DNA of 64,000 bases, taken from contig NZ_CP089391.1 in assembly GCF_027594865.1 (NCBI RefSeq), positions 62,001 to 126,000 on the forward strand, in the 5' to 3' direction. The position numbers and the translations under genes are program-made. Below are positions 55,733 through 63,063 of the stretch, one piece after another; position 1 is the stretch's first letter; each line of letters begins with the position of its first letter. This stretch comes from Bradyrhizobium xenonodulans (GTDB lineage: Bacteria > Pseudomonadota > Alphaproteobacteria > Rhizobiales > Xanthobacteraceae). The notes beneath the pieces were generated by a model that saw only the letters and a program-made list of their open reading frames with translations, searched no databases and was not told where the DNA came from.

Positions 55733-55822
55733 TTGGAGAATTTTTCCGCGAGTTCGTCATGCCCGGGCCTGTCTCGCCTGCGTGGCCATGACGGCCCGAA
55801 TCCACAGGTCCCCGGCTACCTG

Positions 55823-55851
55823 CTTGAACCACCAAGGGGATATGCCCATAT
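55823..55851 (+). promoter_or_regulatory. RpoH (sigma-32) type promoter of hsp20
   Basis: CTTGAA (55823-55828), 15-bp spacer, GCCCATAT (55844-55851). This matches the heat-shock consensus CTTGAA-N11-16-CCCCATnT, with 7 of 8 in the -10. It lies 68 bp before the hsp20 ATG, giving an expected leader of about 60 nt that begins before the hairpins. Confidence 0.75.
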
Positions 55852-55861
55852 TGCTGACCAA

Positions 55862-55917
55862 GGGGTGCCACTACGGGCCCTGATGCACCAAAGTCGCTTC
55901 GAGAGGACTTTGTAAAC
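55862..55917 (+). promoter_or_regulatory. ROSE-like RNA thermometer in the hsp20 leader
   Basis: The terminal hairpin pairs CAAAGTC (55889-55895) with GACTTTG (55906-55912), then CTT with GAG (one wobble), leaving one G bulged (55896) and loop CGA. It buries the ribosome-binding sequence GAGAGGA (55901-55907). The anti-SD strand reads TCGCT, fitting the UYGCU signature of ROSE elements opposite the SD. An upstream hairpin GGTGC/GCACC (55864-55868, 55885-55889) encloses GGGCCC. ROSE elements were first described in Bradyrhizobium hsp20 genes. Confidence 0.72.
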
Positions 55918-55918
55918 T

Positions 55919-56344
55919 ATGTCTCGTGTTCCAACGCTTTCCAGTCCGTTCCTTCTGGGCTTCGATGAGATCGAGCGCGTGCTCGACCGCGTCGTCAAAG
56001 GCGCCGACGGCTATCCTCCCTACAATATCGAGAGGTGCGACCGGTCGGACGGCCAGCCCGAGCGCTTACGCATCACGCTGGCGGTCGCCGGATTCACCCG
56101 CGACCAACTCGATGTAACCATTGAGGAAAACCAGCTCGTGATTCGTGGGCGTCAGCAGGACGACAAGACCCGGCAATACATCCATCGCGGCATCGCCGCG
56201 CGCCACTTCCAGCGCACCTTCGTGCTGGCGGAAGGGATGCTGGTGCTGGGTGCGGATCTGAAGAACGGGCTGTTGTCGGTCGATCTTGCCCGGCCTGAAC
56301 CGGAGAGGATCGTTAAGACAATCGCTATCAATGAGCACGAATAA
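55919..56344 (+). CDS. Hsp20 family small heat-shock protein
   Basis: A 141-residue alpha-crystallin-type chaperone that holds unfolding proteins during heat shock. The crystallin domain spans about 38-130: RLRITLAVAGFTRDQLDVTI, NQLVIRGRQQD, the RGIAARHFQRTFVLAEGM segment, and ADLKNGLLSVDLARPEP (the GxLxI/V-like end). The short N-terminal arm PFLLGFDEIERVLDRV is typical of rhizobial class A/B Hsp20. Expression appears under RpoH and thermometer control; DUF1150 follows 50 bp downstream. Confidence 0.94.
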   Translation: MSRVPTLSSPFLLGFDEIERVLDRVVKGADGYPPYNIERCDRSDGQPERLRITLAVAGFTRDQLDVTIEENQLVIRGRQQDDKTRQYIHRGIAARHFQRTFVLAEGMLVLGADLKNGLLSVDLARPEPERIVKTIAINEHE

Positions 56345-56394
56345 TGGAACGAGTAGCGGACTCGACCGCTTAGTGTTCCAGAGGAGTCGAGACC

Positions 56395-56667
56395 ATGAGT
56401 GAAGGTCACGTTGCGTTCGAATACGAAGCCAAGAACGTCTCGCCCGAGACGCTGGCCACCCTCGGCGAAGGTCATATCGCCTATGTGAAGCAGATCCGCT
56501 CCGAGGATGTGCCGGGGCTGTTTCCCGAAGCCCCGAAAATCGCGCCGGGCCTCAAGCTCTTCGCGCTCCACGCCGCCGACGGCACGCCGATCATGCTGAC
56601 CGACAGCCGCGAAGCCGCTATCGCCAATGCCTGGAGCAACGAGTTGCAAGCGGTGAGCGTGCACTGA
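56395..56667 (+). CDS. DUF1150 family protein
   Basis: A 90-residue protein of the DUF1150 family, found beside hsp20 genes in alphaproteobacteria; its function is unknown. Features: VSPETLATLGEGHIAYVKQI, FALHAADGTPIMLTDSREAA and the end AIANAWSNELQAVSVH. The ATG at 56395 has GAGGAG upstream. It is probably co-transcribed with hsp20 and ends before an intrinsic terminator. Confidence 0.88.
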   Translation: MSEGHVAFEYEAKNVSPETLATLGEGHIAYVKQIRSEDVPGLFPEAPKIAPGLKLFALHAADGTPIMLTDSREAAIANAWSNELQAVSVH

Positions 56668-56701
56668 GCGCACGCGGTTAGCCAGCATATCTGACGAATT
56701 C

Positions 56702-56745
56702 AATGCGCGGGCATGCCTCGGTCGAGGCGGCCCGCGCATTTTTTT
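56702..56745 (+). terminator. intrinsic terminator of hsp20-DUF1150
   Basis: Perfect 11-bp arms AATGCGCGGGC (56702-56712) and GCCCGCGCATT (56730-56740) followed by an uninterrupted run of Ts to 56745. It also separates the convergent acyl-CoA synthetase gene. Confidence 0.85.
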
Positions 56746-56766
56746 GTGACGGCGCGGCGACGCGTC

Positions 56767-58296
56767 TCAGCGCCCTGACAGCCGCGCGCGAATGTCCGGT
56801 TTCAGCACCTTGCCGACCTTGGAGCGCGGCAGGTCGGCCCAGACCTCGATCTGTTTCGGTGTCTTGACGCTGCCGATCTGCGCCTTGACGAAGGCGGCGA
56901 GCGCCGCCGGATCGATCTGCTGGCTGGCGCGGGGCTGCACGATTGCGACGATCCGCTCGCCCCATTTGTCGTCGGGCAGGCCGATGACCGCACAATCCTG
57001 CACCGATTCGTGCGCCCGCAGCACGTTCTCGACCTCGATCGAATAGACGTTGAAGCCGCCGGTGATGATCATGTCCTTGGCGCGGTCAACGATGTAGAGG
57101 TAGCCGTCCGCGTCGATGTAGCCGATGTCGCCGGTGTGGTGCCAGCCATACGCCGATGCTTCGGCGGTCGCTTGCGGATTCTTGTAATAGCCGTCCATCA
57201 CCAGCGACCCGCGCACCACGATCTCGCCGCGCTCGCCTGACGGCTGCAGATTGCCGTCCGCGTCCATGATTCCGGCCTGCACCAGCGGGCTGATCCGCCC
57301 GGCCGACGCCAACCGCTGCATCGCGATCGTGCCGTCGGCATTGTAGTGCGCATCGGGTGCCATCATCGAGATCATCATCGGCGCCTCGGTCTGGCCGAAC
57401 AGCTGCGCCATCGGTCCGATCCGCTGCAACGCTTCCGCAAGGCGCGATGCCGAAATCGGCGCCGCGCCATACCAGAAGCATTGCAGCGAGCCGAGCCTGC
57501 TACGATCGAGCTTCGGATGATCGAGCAGCATGTAGATCACGGTCGGCGGCAGGAAGGTGTGCGTGACGCGGTAGCGCTCGATCAGATCGAGGAACTCGCC
57601 GATATCGGGGTGATGCATGATCACGATGCGGCCGCCGAGCGCCATGATCGGGAAACACAATACGCCGGCCGCATGCGTCAGCGGCGCCAGCGCGAGATAG
57701 ATCGGACGGCCCTTGAAGGGATAGCCCATCAACGTCAGCGCGGTCATGGTCTCGATGTTGCGGCCCGACAGCATGACGCCCTTCGGCTTGCCAGTGGTGC
57801 CGCCGGTGCCCGGGATCATTGCGAGATCGTCGATCGTTTCGCGTTGGTGGAGATCATCGGCGAGGCCGGCGAGCCAGCTGTCGAATGAGGGTGCGAAGGG
57901 CAACTCGGTATCGAGACAGACCAGAGCGCGCAGCTTCGGCAGCTCCGAGCGCGCCGTCTCGATCATCGGCGCGAAGCTCGAATGAAACAGCAGCAGGGTG
58001 CAGTCGAACTGGTCAAGGATGAACCGGTTCTCGGCCGCTTCATTGCGTGGATTGATCGGGCACCAGACTGCGCCTGCGCGCGAAATGCCGAACACGCAGG
58101 CAAACGCCAGCGGGTCGTTGCCGGAAAGGATTGCGACCTTCTCGCCGGGTGCAATACCCGATCGGTCGATCCCGCGCGCGATCCGGTAGCTCAGCTGTTG
58201 CACCTCGCGATAGCTGAGATCGCGCCCGTCCATGGTCAGGCACGGCGCGTCCGCGCCGAGCGAGGCGCCTTTGTCGAGGTAATCGATGAAGCGCAT
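56767..58296 (-). CDS. acyl-CoA synthetase (AMP-forming, FadD-like)
   Basis: ANL-superfamily ligases adenylate a carboxylate and transfer it to CoA. The 509-residue protein shows the P-loop MIPGTGGTTGKPKGVMLSG, LFGQTEAPMM (A5), VVRGSLVMDGYYKNP, YGWHHTGDIGYID with the AMP-ribose Asp, and the C-terminal Lys in PRSKVGKVLKPDIR. The ATG at 58296 begins MRFIDYLDKG. The substrate is unknown; context with a reductase and SDR suggests a fatty or aromatic acid. Third gene of the TetR-controlled set. Confidence 0.9.
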   Translation of the reverse strand: MRFIDYLDKGASLGADAPCLTMDGRDLSYREVQQLSYRIARGIDRSGIAPGEKVAILSGNDPLAFACVFGISRAGAVWCPINPRNEAAENRFILDQFDCTLLLFHSSFAPMIETARSELPKLRALVCLDTELPFAPSFDSWLAGLADDLHQRETIDDLAMIPGTGGTTGKPKGVMLSGRNIETMTALTLMGYPFKGRPIYLALAPLTHAAGVLCFPIMALGGRIVIMHHPDIGEFLDLIERYRVTHTFLPPTVIYMLLDHPKLDRSRLGSLQCFWYGAAPISASRLAEALQRIGPMAQLFGQTEAPMMISMMAPDAHYNADGTIAMQRLASAGRISPLVQAGIMDADGNLQPSGERGEIVVRGSLVMDGYYKNPQATAEASAYGWHHTGDIGYIDADGYLYIVDRAKDMIITGGFNVYSIEVENVLRAHESVQDCAVIGLPDDKWGERIVAIVQPRASQQIDPAALAAFVKAQIGSVKTPKQIEVWADLPRSKVGKVLKPDIRARLSGR

Positions 58297-58351
58297 GGTC
58301 AATCCCGTGAATGGAAGCGGGTGACGCGCGACTGCGTCACCCGCGATTCAC

Positions 58352-59479
58352 TCAGTCTTGCACAGTCAGGATCGGTTTGCTGACGAGTCCAAAACTGCGC
58401 AATTGCCCGAGCAACTCGTGATGGCCGAACGCCTGGCAGCCGGAGGCGAAGCCGACGCGTTTGGGGGGCTGCTGCAGCAGGTGCGCCGCGGCATAGGCCT
58501 GCAGCATGCCGGTCTGCTTGTAGTTGCTGTTGCCGTAGATGATGCAGTGCGCGCGGCCCAACGGGCCGGAGGCATGCACCGAATCCAGCGATTTGTTGAC
58601 GCGCGGGTTCTCGCGCGGCGGCATGGTGTTCATCACGCCGGCAGCGGTCTGTGCCAACGCGGCGTAGCGGTCGTCGGGGTTCATGTCCTTGGTCGCCTCC
58701 AGCGCGGCGGCGACGATCTGCGGCACGCCCAGCATCAGTCCGCGATTGAAGACGCCGCCCAGCACCTTCACATTGGCCACCCGCGGATCGCGCTTGAACC
58801 ACACCGGGTGCGAGGTGCCGCCCCAGGGCAGCGCCAGCGCCAGCTCATGCTGGCCGGGGATGGCAAGGTTGGTGAGGCCGGCGTCGGGCTGATGCTCGAC
58901 ATATTTGTTCTGCTCCAGATAGTAGGCCTTGGCCATCGCGGCATTGACCAGAATGGTCTGCGTCGAAGCGATGGTCGGGCTGCCGCCCCAGAACACGGCG
59001 ATGTCGAGTGTGTCGAGGCCGGGCGTCTCCAGGCACAGCTGGGCTGCGATCTCGCCGGTGGTGTACATCTGCGCGATGCCCGGCGCGAGCAGCAGGCCGG
59101 CATTAGCGAACTTCGTGCCCCACTCCTGCTCGAGCGTGATCAGCCAGTCCTGCTCGCCCGTCGTGTCGGTGTAGTGGCATCGCGAGGCCCAGCACGCCTG
59201 CACCACCTCGTTGCCGAACTTGGCGAAGGGGCCCACGGTGTTGAGCACCACCGAAGCGCCGCTGAACAATTCCGTCAGTGCGCTCACGGTGTGCGGCACC
59301 TCTACCACCTCGTAATCGGCGGTCTCGATGCCGGCCACGTTCGCCTTCATCGCGGCGTTGAGCTTCTCGGCGCTGCGGCCGGCGGCGATGAAGGGGATGT
59401 TGTACTCGCGTAAGTATTCGCAGACCAGCCGGCCGGTGTAGCCGGACGCGCCATACACGATGACGGGCTTCTTGCTCAT
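58352..59479 (-). CDS. saccharopine dehydrogenase-like (trans-acting enoyl reductase type) protein
   Basis: A 375-residue NAD(P)-binding protein: PVIVYGASGYTGRLVCEYL is the N-terminal Rossmann motif, VVLNTVGPFAKFGNEVVQAC and HYTDTTGEQDW follow. This pattern marks the saccharopine-dehydrogenase-like family that includes mycobacterial trans-acting enoyl reductases, rather than lysine metabolism. It probably reduces an acyl or isoprenoid intermediate. It lies 33 bp after the SDR gene and 55 bp before the synthetase gene. Confidence 0.85.
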   Translation of the reverse strand: MSKKPVIVYGASGYTGRLVCEYLREYNIPFIAAGRSAEKLNAAMKANVAGIETADYEVVEVPHTVSALTELFSGASVVLNTVGPFAKFGNEVVQACWASRCHYTDTTGEQDWLITLEQEWGTKFANAGLLLAPGIAQMYTTGEIAAQLCLETPGLDTLDIAVFWGGSPTIASTQTILVNAAMAKAYYLEQNKYVEHQPDAGLTNLAIPGQHELALALPWGGTSHPVWFKRDPRVANVKVLGGVFNRGLMLGVPQIVAAALEATKDMNPDDRYAALAQTAAGVMNTMPPRENPRVNKSLDSVHASGPLGRAHCIIYGNSNYKQTGMLQAYAAAHLLQQPPKRVGFASGCQAFGHHELLGQLRSFGLVSKPILTVQD

Positions 59480-59512
59480 TGTGATCCTCCGAAAAATTCG
59501 TTGTCAGGTCTG

Positions 59513-60316
59513 TTACATGCCCATGCCGCCATCGACCGGCAGTCCGATGCCGGTGATGAAGCGCGCTTCGTTCGAGCACAGGAACACCGCGGCGTCGGCG
59601 ATGTCGCCGACCTCCGCGAGCTTGCCGAGCGGCGTCTGCTCCACCACCGAGCCGACCGCCGCATTGACGTCGGGCGCGAGGCCGATCTTCACGATGTCGT
59701 TGGCCAGCTGCATGCCCATGTCGGTCGGGATCAAGCCGGGATAGATGCAGTTGACGCGCACGCCATAGCCGAGCTTGCCGGCTTCCATCGCTCCAACCCG
59801 CGTCATGCGGTCGACGGCAGATTTCGTGCCCGAATAGACCGCAATGCTCGGGAAGGCGATCGTCGCCGCCACGGAGGCGATGTTGACGACCGCACCGCCT
59901 TTGCCGGCCGGTCCGCCCGGACGCATCGCGCGGAAGGCGTGCTTCATGCCGAGCACGGTGCCGACGATGTTGACCTCGCACATCCGCCGCGCGTCCTCGG
60001 CCTTGACCTCCGAGATCAGCGAGGTGATCTCGATGCCGGCATTGTTGATGAGGATGTCGTAGCCGCCGAGGGTGGCGATCGTCGCAGCGGTCGCTTTCTC
60101 CCACTGCGCATCGTCGGTGACATCAAGATGCACGAAGCCGGTCTTCACACCGAGCTTGGCGATTTGGCCGGCGCTGTCTCTGCCAACATCATCGAGGATG
60201 TCGCCGATCATGACCGCCGCACCGGATCGCGCCAGTGCCTCTGCAATGGCGGCTCCTATCCCGCGGGCTCCGCCGGTGACCAGGGCTTTACGGCCATCAA
60301 GACTCTTCTCACTCAT
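59513..60316 (-). CDS. short-chain dehydrogenase/reductase
   Basis: A 267-residue classical SDR. Cofactor motif ALVTGGARGIGAAIAEAL (TGxxxGIG), DVTDDAQ, NNAG in DILINNAGIEIT, catalytic Ser in VVNIASVAATIAF, and YxxxK in AVYSGTKSAVDRM. The C-terminus FITGIGLPVDGGMGM is typical. The ATG at 60316 has GGGAGG upstream; the longer frame upstream crosses the operator region and is rejected. First gene of the leftward operon, divergent from tetR. Confidence 0.93.
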   Translation of the reverse strand: MSEKSLDGRKALVTGGARGIGAAIAEALARSGAAVMIGDILDDVGRDSAGQIAKLGVKTGFVHLDVTDDAQWEKATAATIATLGGYDILINNAGIEITSLISEVKAEDARRMCEVNIVGTVLGMKHAFRAMRPGGPAGKGGAVVNIASVAATIAFPSIAVYSGTKSAVDRMTRVGAMEAGKLGYGVRVNCIYPGLIPTDMGMQLANDIVKIGLAPDVNAAVGSVVEQTPLGKLAEVGDIADAAVFLCSNEARFITGIGLPVDGGMGM

Positions 60317-60632
60317 CGCACGTCCTCCCTTTGCTTGGACTGATCTGTTGGACTGATCTGTTCGCTGATGATCGGTGCGTGCTGCGATCGGCGGCACGGT
60401 GCCGGCGCGGTGGCGCAACGGCATGCGAGTCCGTTCCGGCGGCGTGGCGCCGGTGGGTGCATTTCCTCCATTTGCTGGCGTCTTGACGACTGTCCAAATT
60501 CTTGGCGCGCACACTCCTCCCGGAACTTGACAGTTGTCAAGGTAAAAATTTGACAGTTGTCAAAGAGGATGGTCTGTAGACGATGACGGACGATGTGATC
60601 GTGGCGACCAAGAGACTGGAGACAGCGCGACA
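60317..60632. other. 316-bp divergent promoter region, SDR operon / tetR
   Basis: It holds two perfect operators near tetR (60526-60564) and an imperfect third, TTGACGACTGTCCAA, at 60483-60497. The segment nearest the SDR gene contains a short tandem TGGACTGATCTGTT repeat (about 60337-60363). No coding frame is credible. Confidence 0.7.
60526..60564. promoter_or_regulatory. tandem palindromic operators of the TetR regulator
   Basis: CTTGACAGTTGTCAAG (60526-60541) and TTTGACAGTTGTCAAA (60549-60564) share the 14-bp core TTGACAGTTGTCAA, a dyad with arms TTGACA/TGTCAA around GT. Centres are 23 bp apart, and the second ends 69 bp before tetR. The spacing suits cooperative binding of two dimers and control of both tetR and the SDR operon. 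Confidence 0.8.
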
Positions 60633-61268
60633 ATGGCGCGGCAAGCGACAGGAGCGGCGAAGCGTGAGGCCGTGGCGGAGGCCGTCCGGGACGACAAGTT
60701 CAACGCGCGCCGCATCGAGCTTGCCGAGGCCGCACTCGAAACGCTTGGAGAGCTCGGCTTCGCGCGTACCAGCCTGCGCGAGATCGCGCAGAACTCGGCG
60801 TTCACCCACGGCGTGTTCCACTATTATTTCAGCGACAAGCTCGACCTGATCTGCTGCTGCGTCCGCCATTACAAGGCGAAGTGCGTGACGCGATATGACG
60901 AGGTCGTCGCGACCGCGACGAGCCGCGACGAATTGACGGAGGGTTTCCTCGCCAAGCTCGCAGCGACGTTGCAGACCGAAGCCCGCATGCACCGGCTCTG
61001 GTACGATTTGCGCTCGCAGGCGATGTTCGAGGCGGCGTTTCGCAAGGACGTCCTCGAGATCGACAAGAGCCTGGAGGCGATGATCTGGCGCATCGCGTCG
61101 CGCTATGCCGAGCTCGGCGGCAAGCGGCCGGCGTCGTCGCCCGCCGCGCTCTATGCGCTGTTCGACGGTCTATTCCAGAGTGCCTTGCTCAAGCACCTCG
61201 CGGGCGACAAAGGGGCGATTCCCGATCTGCTCGACGAAGTCCGGTACCTGCTACCAACGGTCTGCTGA
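60633..61268 (+). CDS. TetR family transcriptional regulator
   Basis: The 211-residue length is standard. Residues 20-70 form the TetR HTH: IELAEAALETLGELGFARTS, LREIAQNSAFTHGVFHYYFS and DKLDLI. The rest is an all-helical ligand domain, with a YRYDLRSQAMF-like segment reading LWYDLRSQAMFEAAF. It faces the SDR/reductase/acyl-CoA synthetase operon over tandem operators, so an acyl-CoA or related acid is a plausible inducer. Confidence 0.92.
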   Translation: MARQATGAAKREAVAEAVRDDKFNARRIELAEAALETLGELGFARTSLREIAQNSAFTHGVFHYYFSDKLDLICCCVRHYKAKCVTRYDEVVATATSRDELTEGFLAKLAATLQTEARMHRLWYDLRSQAMFEAAFRKDVLEIDKSLEAMIWRIASRYAELGGKRPASSPAALYALFDGLFQSALLKHLAGDKGAIPDLLDEVRYLLPTVC

Positions 61269-61582
61269 CCGCGAGCAGACGGCGCCCGTTCTTGATTTGA
61301 GAGATGAAGTTTCCGCGTCATCAGTGCGAGGAGCACTTGCGACGAAGCAATCCAGAGTCCTTTGAAAGATTCTGGATTGCTTCGCCGCGCTCGCAACGAC
61401 GCAGTGTGAGGCTACGAAGTGCCTCAACTCTCGTGTCCCCGACAAGCTGCAACGCTCAAGCGTTGCGGCGCAGAACAGGGACCCAGAAGGCGACGCGGGA
61501 AGGCGCCGTGAGATGGGCCCAGGCTCTGCAGCGCACCACTGAAGAGCACTGCGCTTGCGTCCGGGCACGAGAGCGGAGACGA
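61269..61582. other. 314-bp gap between convergent tetR and ptsN
   Basis: It contains the dispersed repeat at 61316-61401 and a GCAACGCT/AGCGTTGC hairpin near 61450. No coding frame is credible. Confidence 0.6.
61316..61401. repeat. CGTCATTGCGAG dispersed repeat, copy 2 (inverted)
   Basis: Reverse-oriented copy of 14834-14920: GTGCGAGGAGCACTTGCGAC, GAAGCAATCCAGA, a variable centre, TCTGGATTGCTTCG and CGCTCGCAACGACG. The ends are slightly diverged from copy 1. Confidence 0.75.
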
Positions 61583-62044
61583 CTACGCCGCAGTCGCCGG
61601 CGGCAGGGCCAGCACCGAATAGATCGCCTGGGCATCGCGCGAGGCGCGGAGTTTCTTGGCGATGTCCTGGTCCCGCAGCAGGCGGGCGATGCGGGCGAGC
61701 GCCTTGAGGTGGTCGGCGCCGGCGCCTTCGGGGGCGAGCAGCAGGAAGACGAGATCGACCGGCTGGCCGTCCATCGCCTCGAAATCGATCGGGCGATCGA
61801 GGCGCGCGAACAGACCAAAAATCTTTTCCAGCTTGGGCAACTTGCCGTGGGGAATGGCGACGCCGTAGCCGACCGCGGTGGTGCCGAGCTTCTCGCGCTG
61901 GAGCAGCACCTCGAACACGGCGCGTTCGTTCTGACCGGACAGCTCGGCAGCCCTGGCCGCGAGCTCCTGCAAGGCCTGCTTCTTGCTGTTGACCTTCAAT
62001 GCCGGGAGAATCGCCTCGGGCGCGACCAGATCGGTAATCGGCAT
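61583..62044 (-). CDS. ptsN: nitrogen PTS EIIA protein
   Basis: PtsN (EIIA-Ntr) is the terminal phospho-acceptor of the nitrogen-related PTS, which regulates K+ transport and metabolism rather than sugar uptake. The 153-residue protein has the phospho-His motif VGYGVAIPHGKLP and the conserved LFARLDRPIDFEAMDGQPVD region (ends LFARLDRPIDF and DGQPVDLVFLLLAPEGA). It lies downstream of hpf and rpoN in the canonical rpoN-hpf-ptsN order. Confidence 0.95.
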   Translation of the reverse strand: MPITDLVAPEAILPALKVNSKKQALQELAARAAELSGQNERAVFEVLLQREKLGTTAVGYGVAIPHGKLPKLEKIFGLFARLDRPIDFEAMDGQPVDLVFLLLAPEGAGADHLKALARIARLLRDQDIAKKLRASRDAQAIYSVLALPPATAA

Positions 62045-62280
62045 GGAAGGTTTCCGAGGTGAATTAAACCGTCAGGTTCCGAATTGGCCAGCTTGGAGAG
62101 AACCACGCCGGGCCGGCGTCAAGAAGGTGAAGCAGGAGGGGGACTTAGCCCCGATCCTGATGTGGGGCGCTTCTACTCCAACGCAATCCCGGTGCCAACT
62201 CCTGCGTGCGGCTTTGCCCCGGTCATTGTTGGGGGCTGCGGTTGGTACGGGGGACCCGGTTCCAGCCATGACAGCCCAAC

Positions 62281-62892
62281 CTAACCGCCCGGCTTGGCGT
62301 CCGCCTTGGTTCCAGGGGGGTCGATCCAGCCCACATTGCCGTCAGCCCGGCGGTAAATGATGTTCACCCGGCCGCTGGAGCCGTGCTGGAAGACGAGGCA
62401 CGGCGCCCCGCTCAGGTCCAGCTCCATGACGGCCTCGCTGACCGACATCTGCTTCAGCGAGGTGGTGGCCTCGGCGATGATGACGGGGCTGTAGCCGGTG
62501 ACCTCGTCCTCGTCCTCACCCTCGCCCGGCGCTTCCAGCACGTAAGCCGTCGCGTCGAGCGCGGCCAGCGCGGCGGAGGCGACATGGGCCTTGCGGGCCG
62601 AGCGGTCCTTGAGCCGGCTCTTGTAGCGCTTGAGCCGCTTCTCGATCATGATCAGGGCCTGGTCGGCGCTGGCATAGGCATCGGGCGCATTCGAATCGGC
62701 TTCGAGCGTGATTCCGGAATCGAGATGCAGCGCACAGTCGGTGCGGAAGCCGAAGCCGTCCTTGCTGAGCGTGATATGGCCGGAATAATTGCCGTCGAAA
62801 TATTTGCGCAGGACCTCATCAGTCCGGTCGGAAACGCGGCCGCGCAGGGCCTCGCCGACGCTGACGCTCTTGCCCGAAATCCGAAGGGTCAT
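62281..62892 (-). CDS. hpf: long-form ribosome hibernation promoting factor
   Basis: Long HPF dimerises 70S ribosomes into inactive 100S particles in stationary phase. The 203-residue protein has an N-terminal HPF domain (MTLRISGKSVSVGEALRGRV, DCALHLDSGITLEADS, QALIMIEKRLKRYK) and a C-terminal dimerisation domain (EAVMELDLSGAPCLVFQHGS, NIIYRRADGNVGWI). The ATG at 62892 gives the family start. It sits between rpoN and ptsN. Confidence 0.95.
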   Translation of the reverse strand: MTLRISGKSVSVGEALRGRVSDRTDEVLRKYFDGNYSGHITLSKDGFGFRTDCALHLDSGITLEADSNAPDAYASADQALIMIEKRLKRYKSRLKDRSARKAHVASAALAALDATAYVLEAPGEGEDEDEVTGYSPVIIAEATTSLKQMSVSEAVMELDLSGAPCLVFQHGSSGRVNIIYRRADGNVGWIDPPGTKADAKPGG

Positions 62893-62956
62893 GTGATGCC
62901 TCGCTTGGTTTGGTCCCGACTGCGATGACGCGTCATCGCAGCCGAGGTTATTCCCT

Positions 62957-63004
62957 GCGCCTGATCTTCCCGGAAAACCGCTATGCACTTTTCCGGATCA
63001 TGCG
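62957..63004. repeat. GAGCATGAT dispersed palindrome, diverged copy 2
   Basis: Reverse complement reads GCGCATGATCCGGAAAAGTG, then CGGTTTTCCGGGAAGATC, matching copy 1 at 37371-37419 with a few changes. It lies in the rpoN-hpf gap. Confidence 0.65.
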
Positions 63005-63063
63005 CGTGCTTGGATCGGTCGCGAACAGGGGGATGAGAGTAGCGCGATTTCGCGCCAGCGCAA

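Noticed and set aside
60526..60564. simple sigma-70 promoter because of TTGACA
   Set aside because: TTGACA is part of a perfect dyad repeated twice and no convincing -10 lies at 16-18 bp; the operator explanation accounts for the symmetry.
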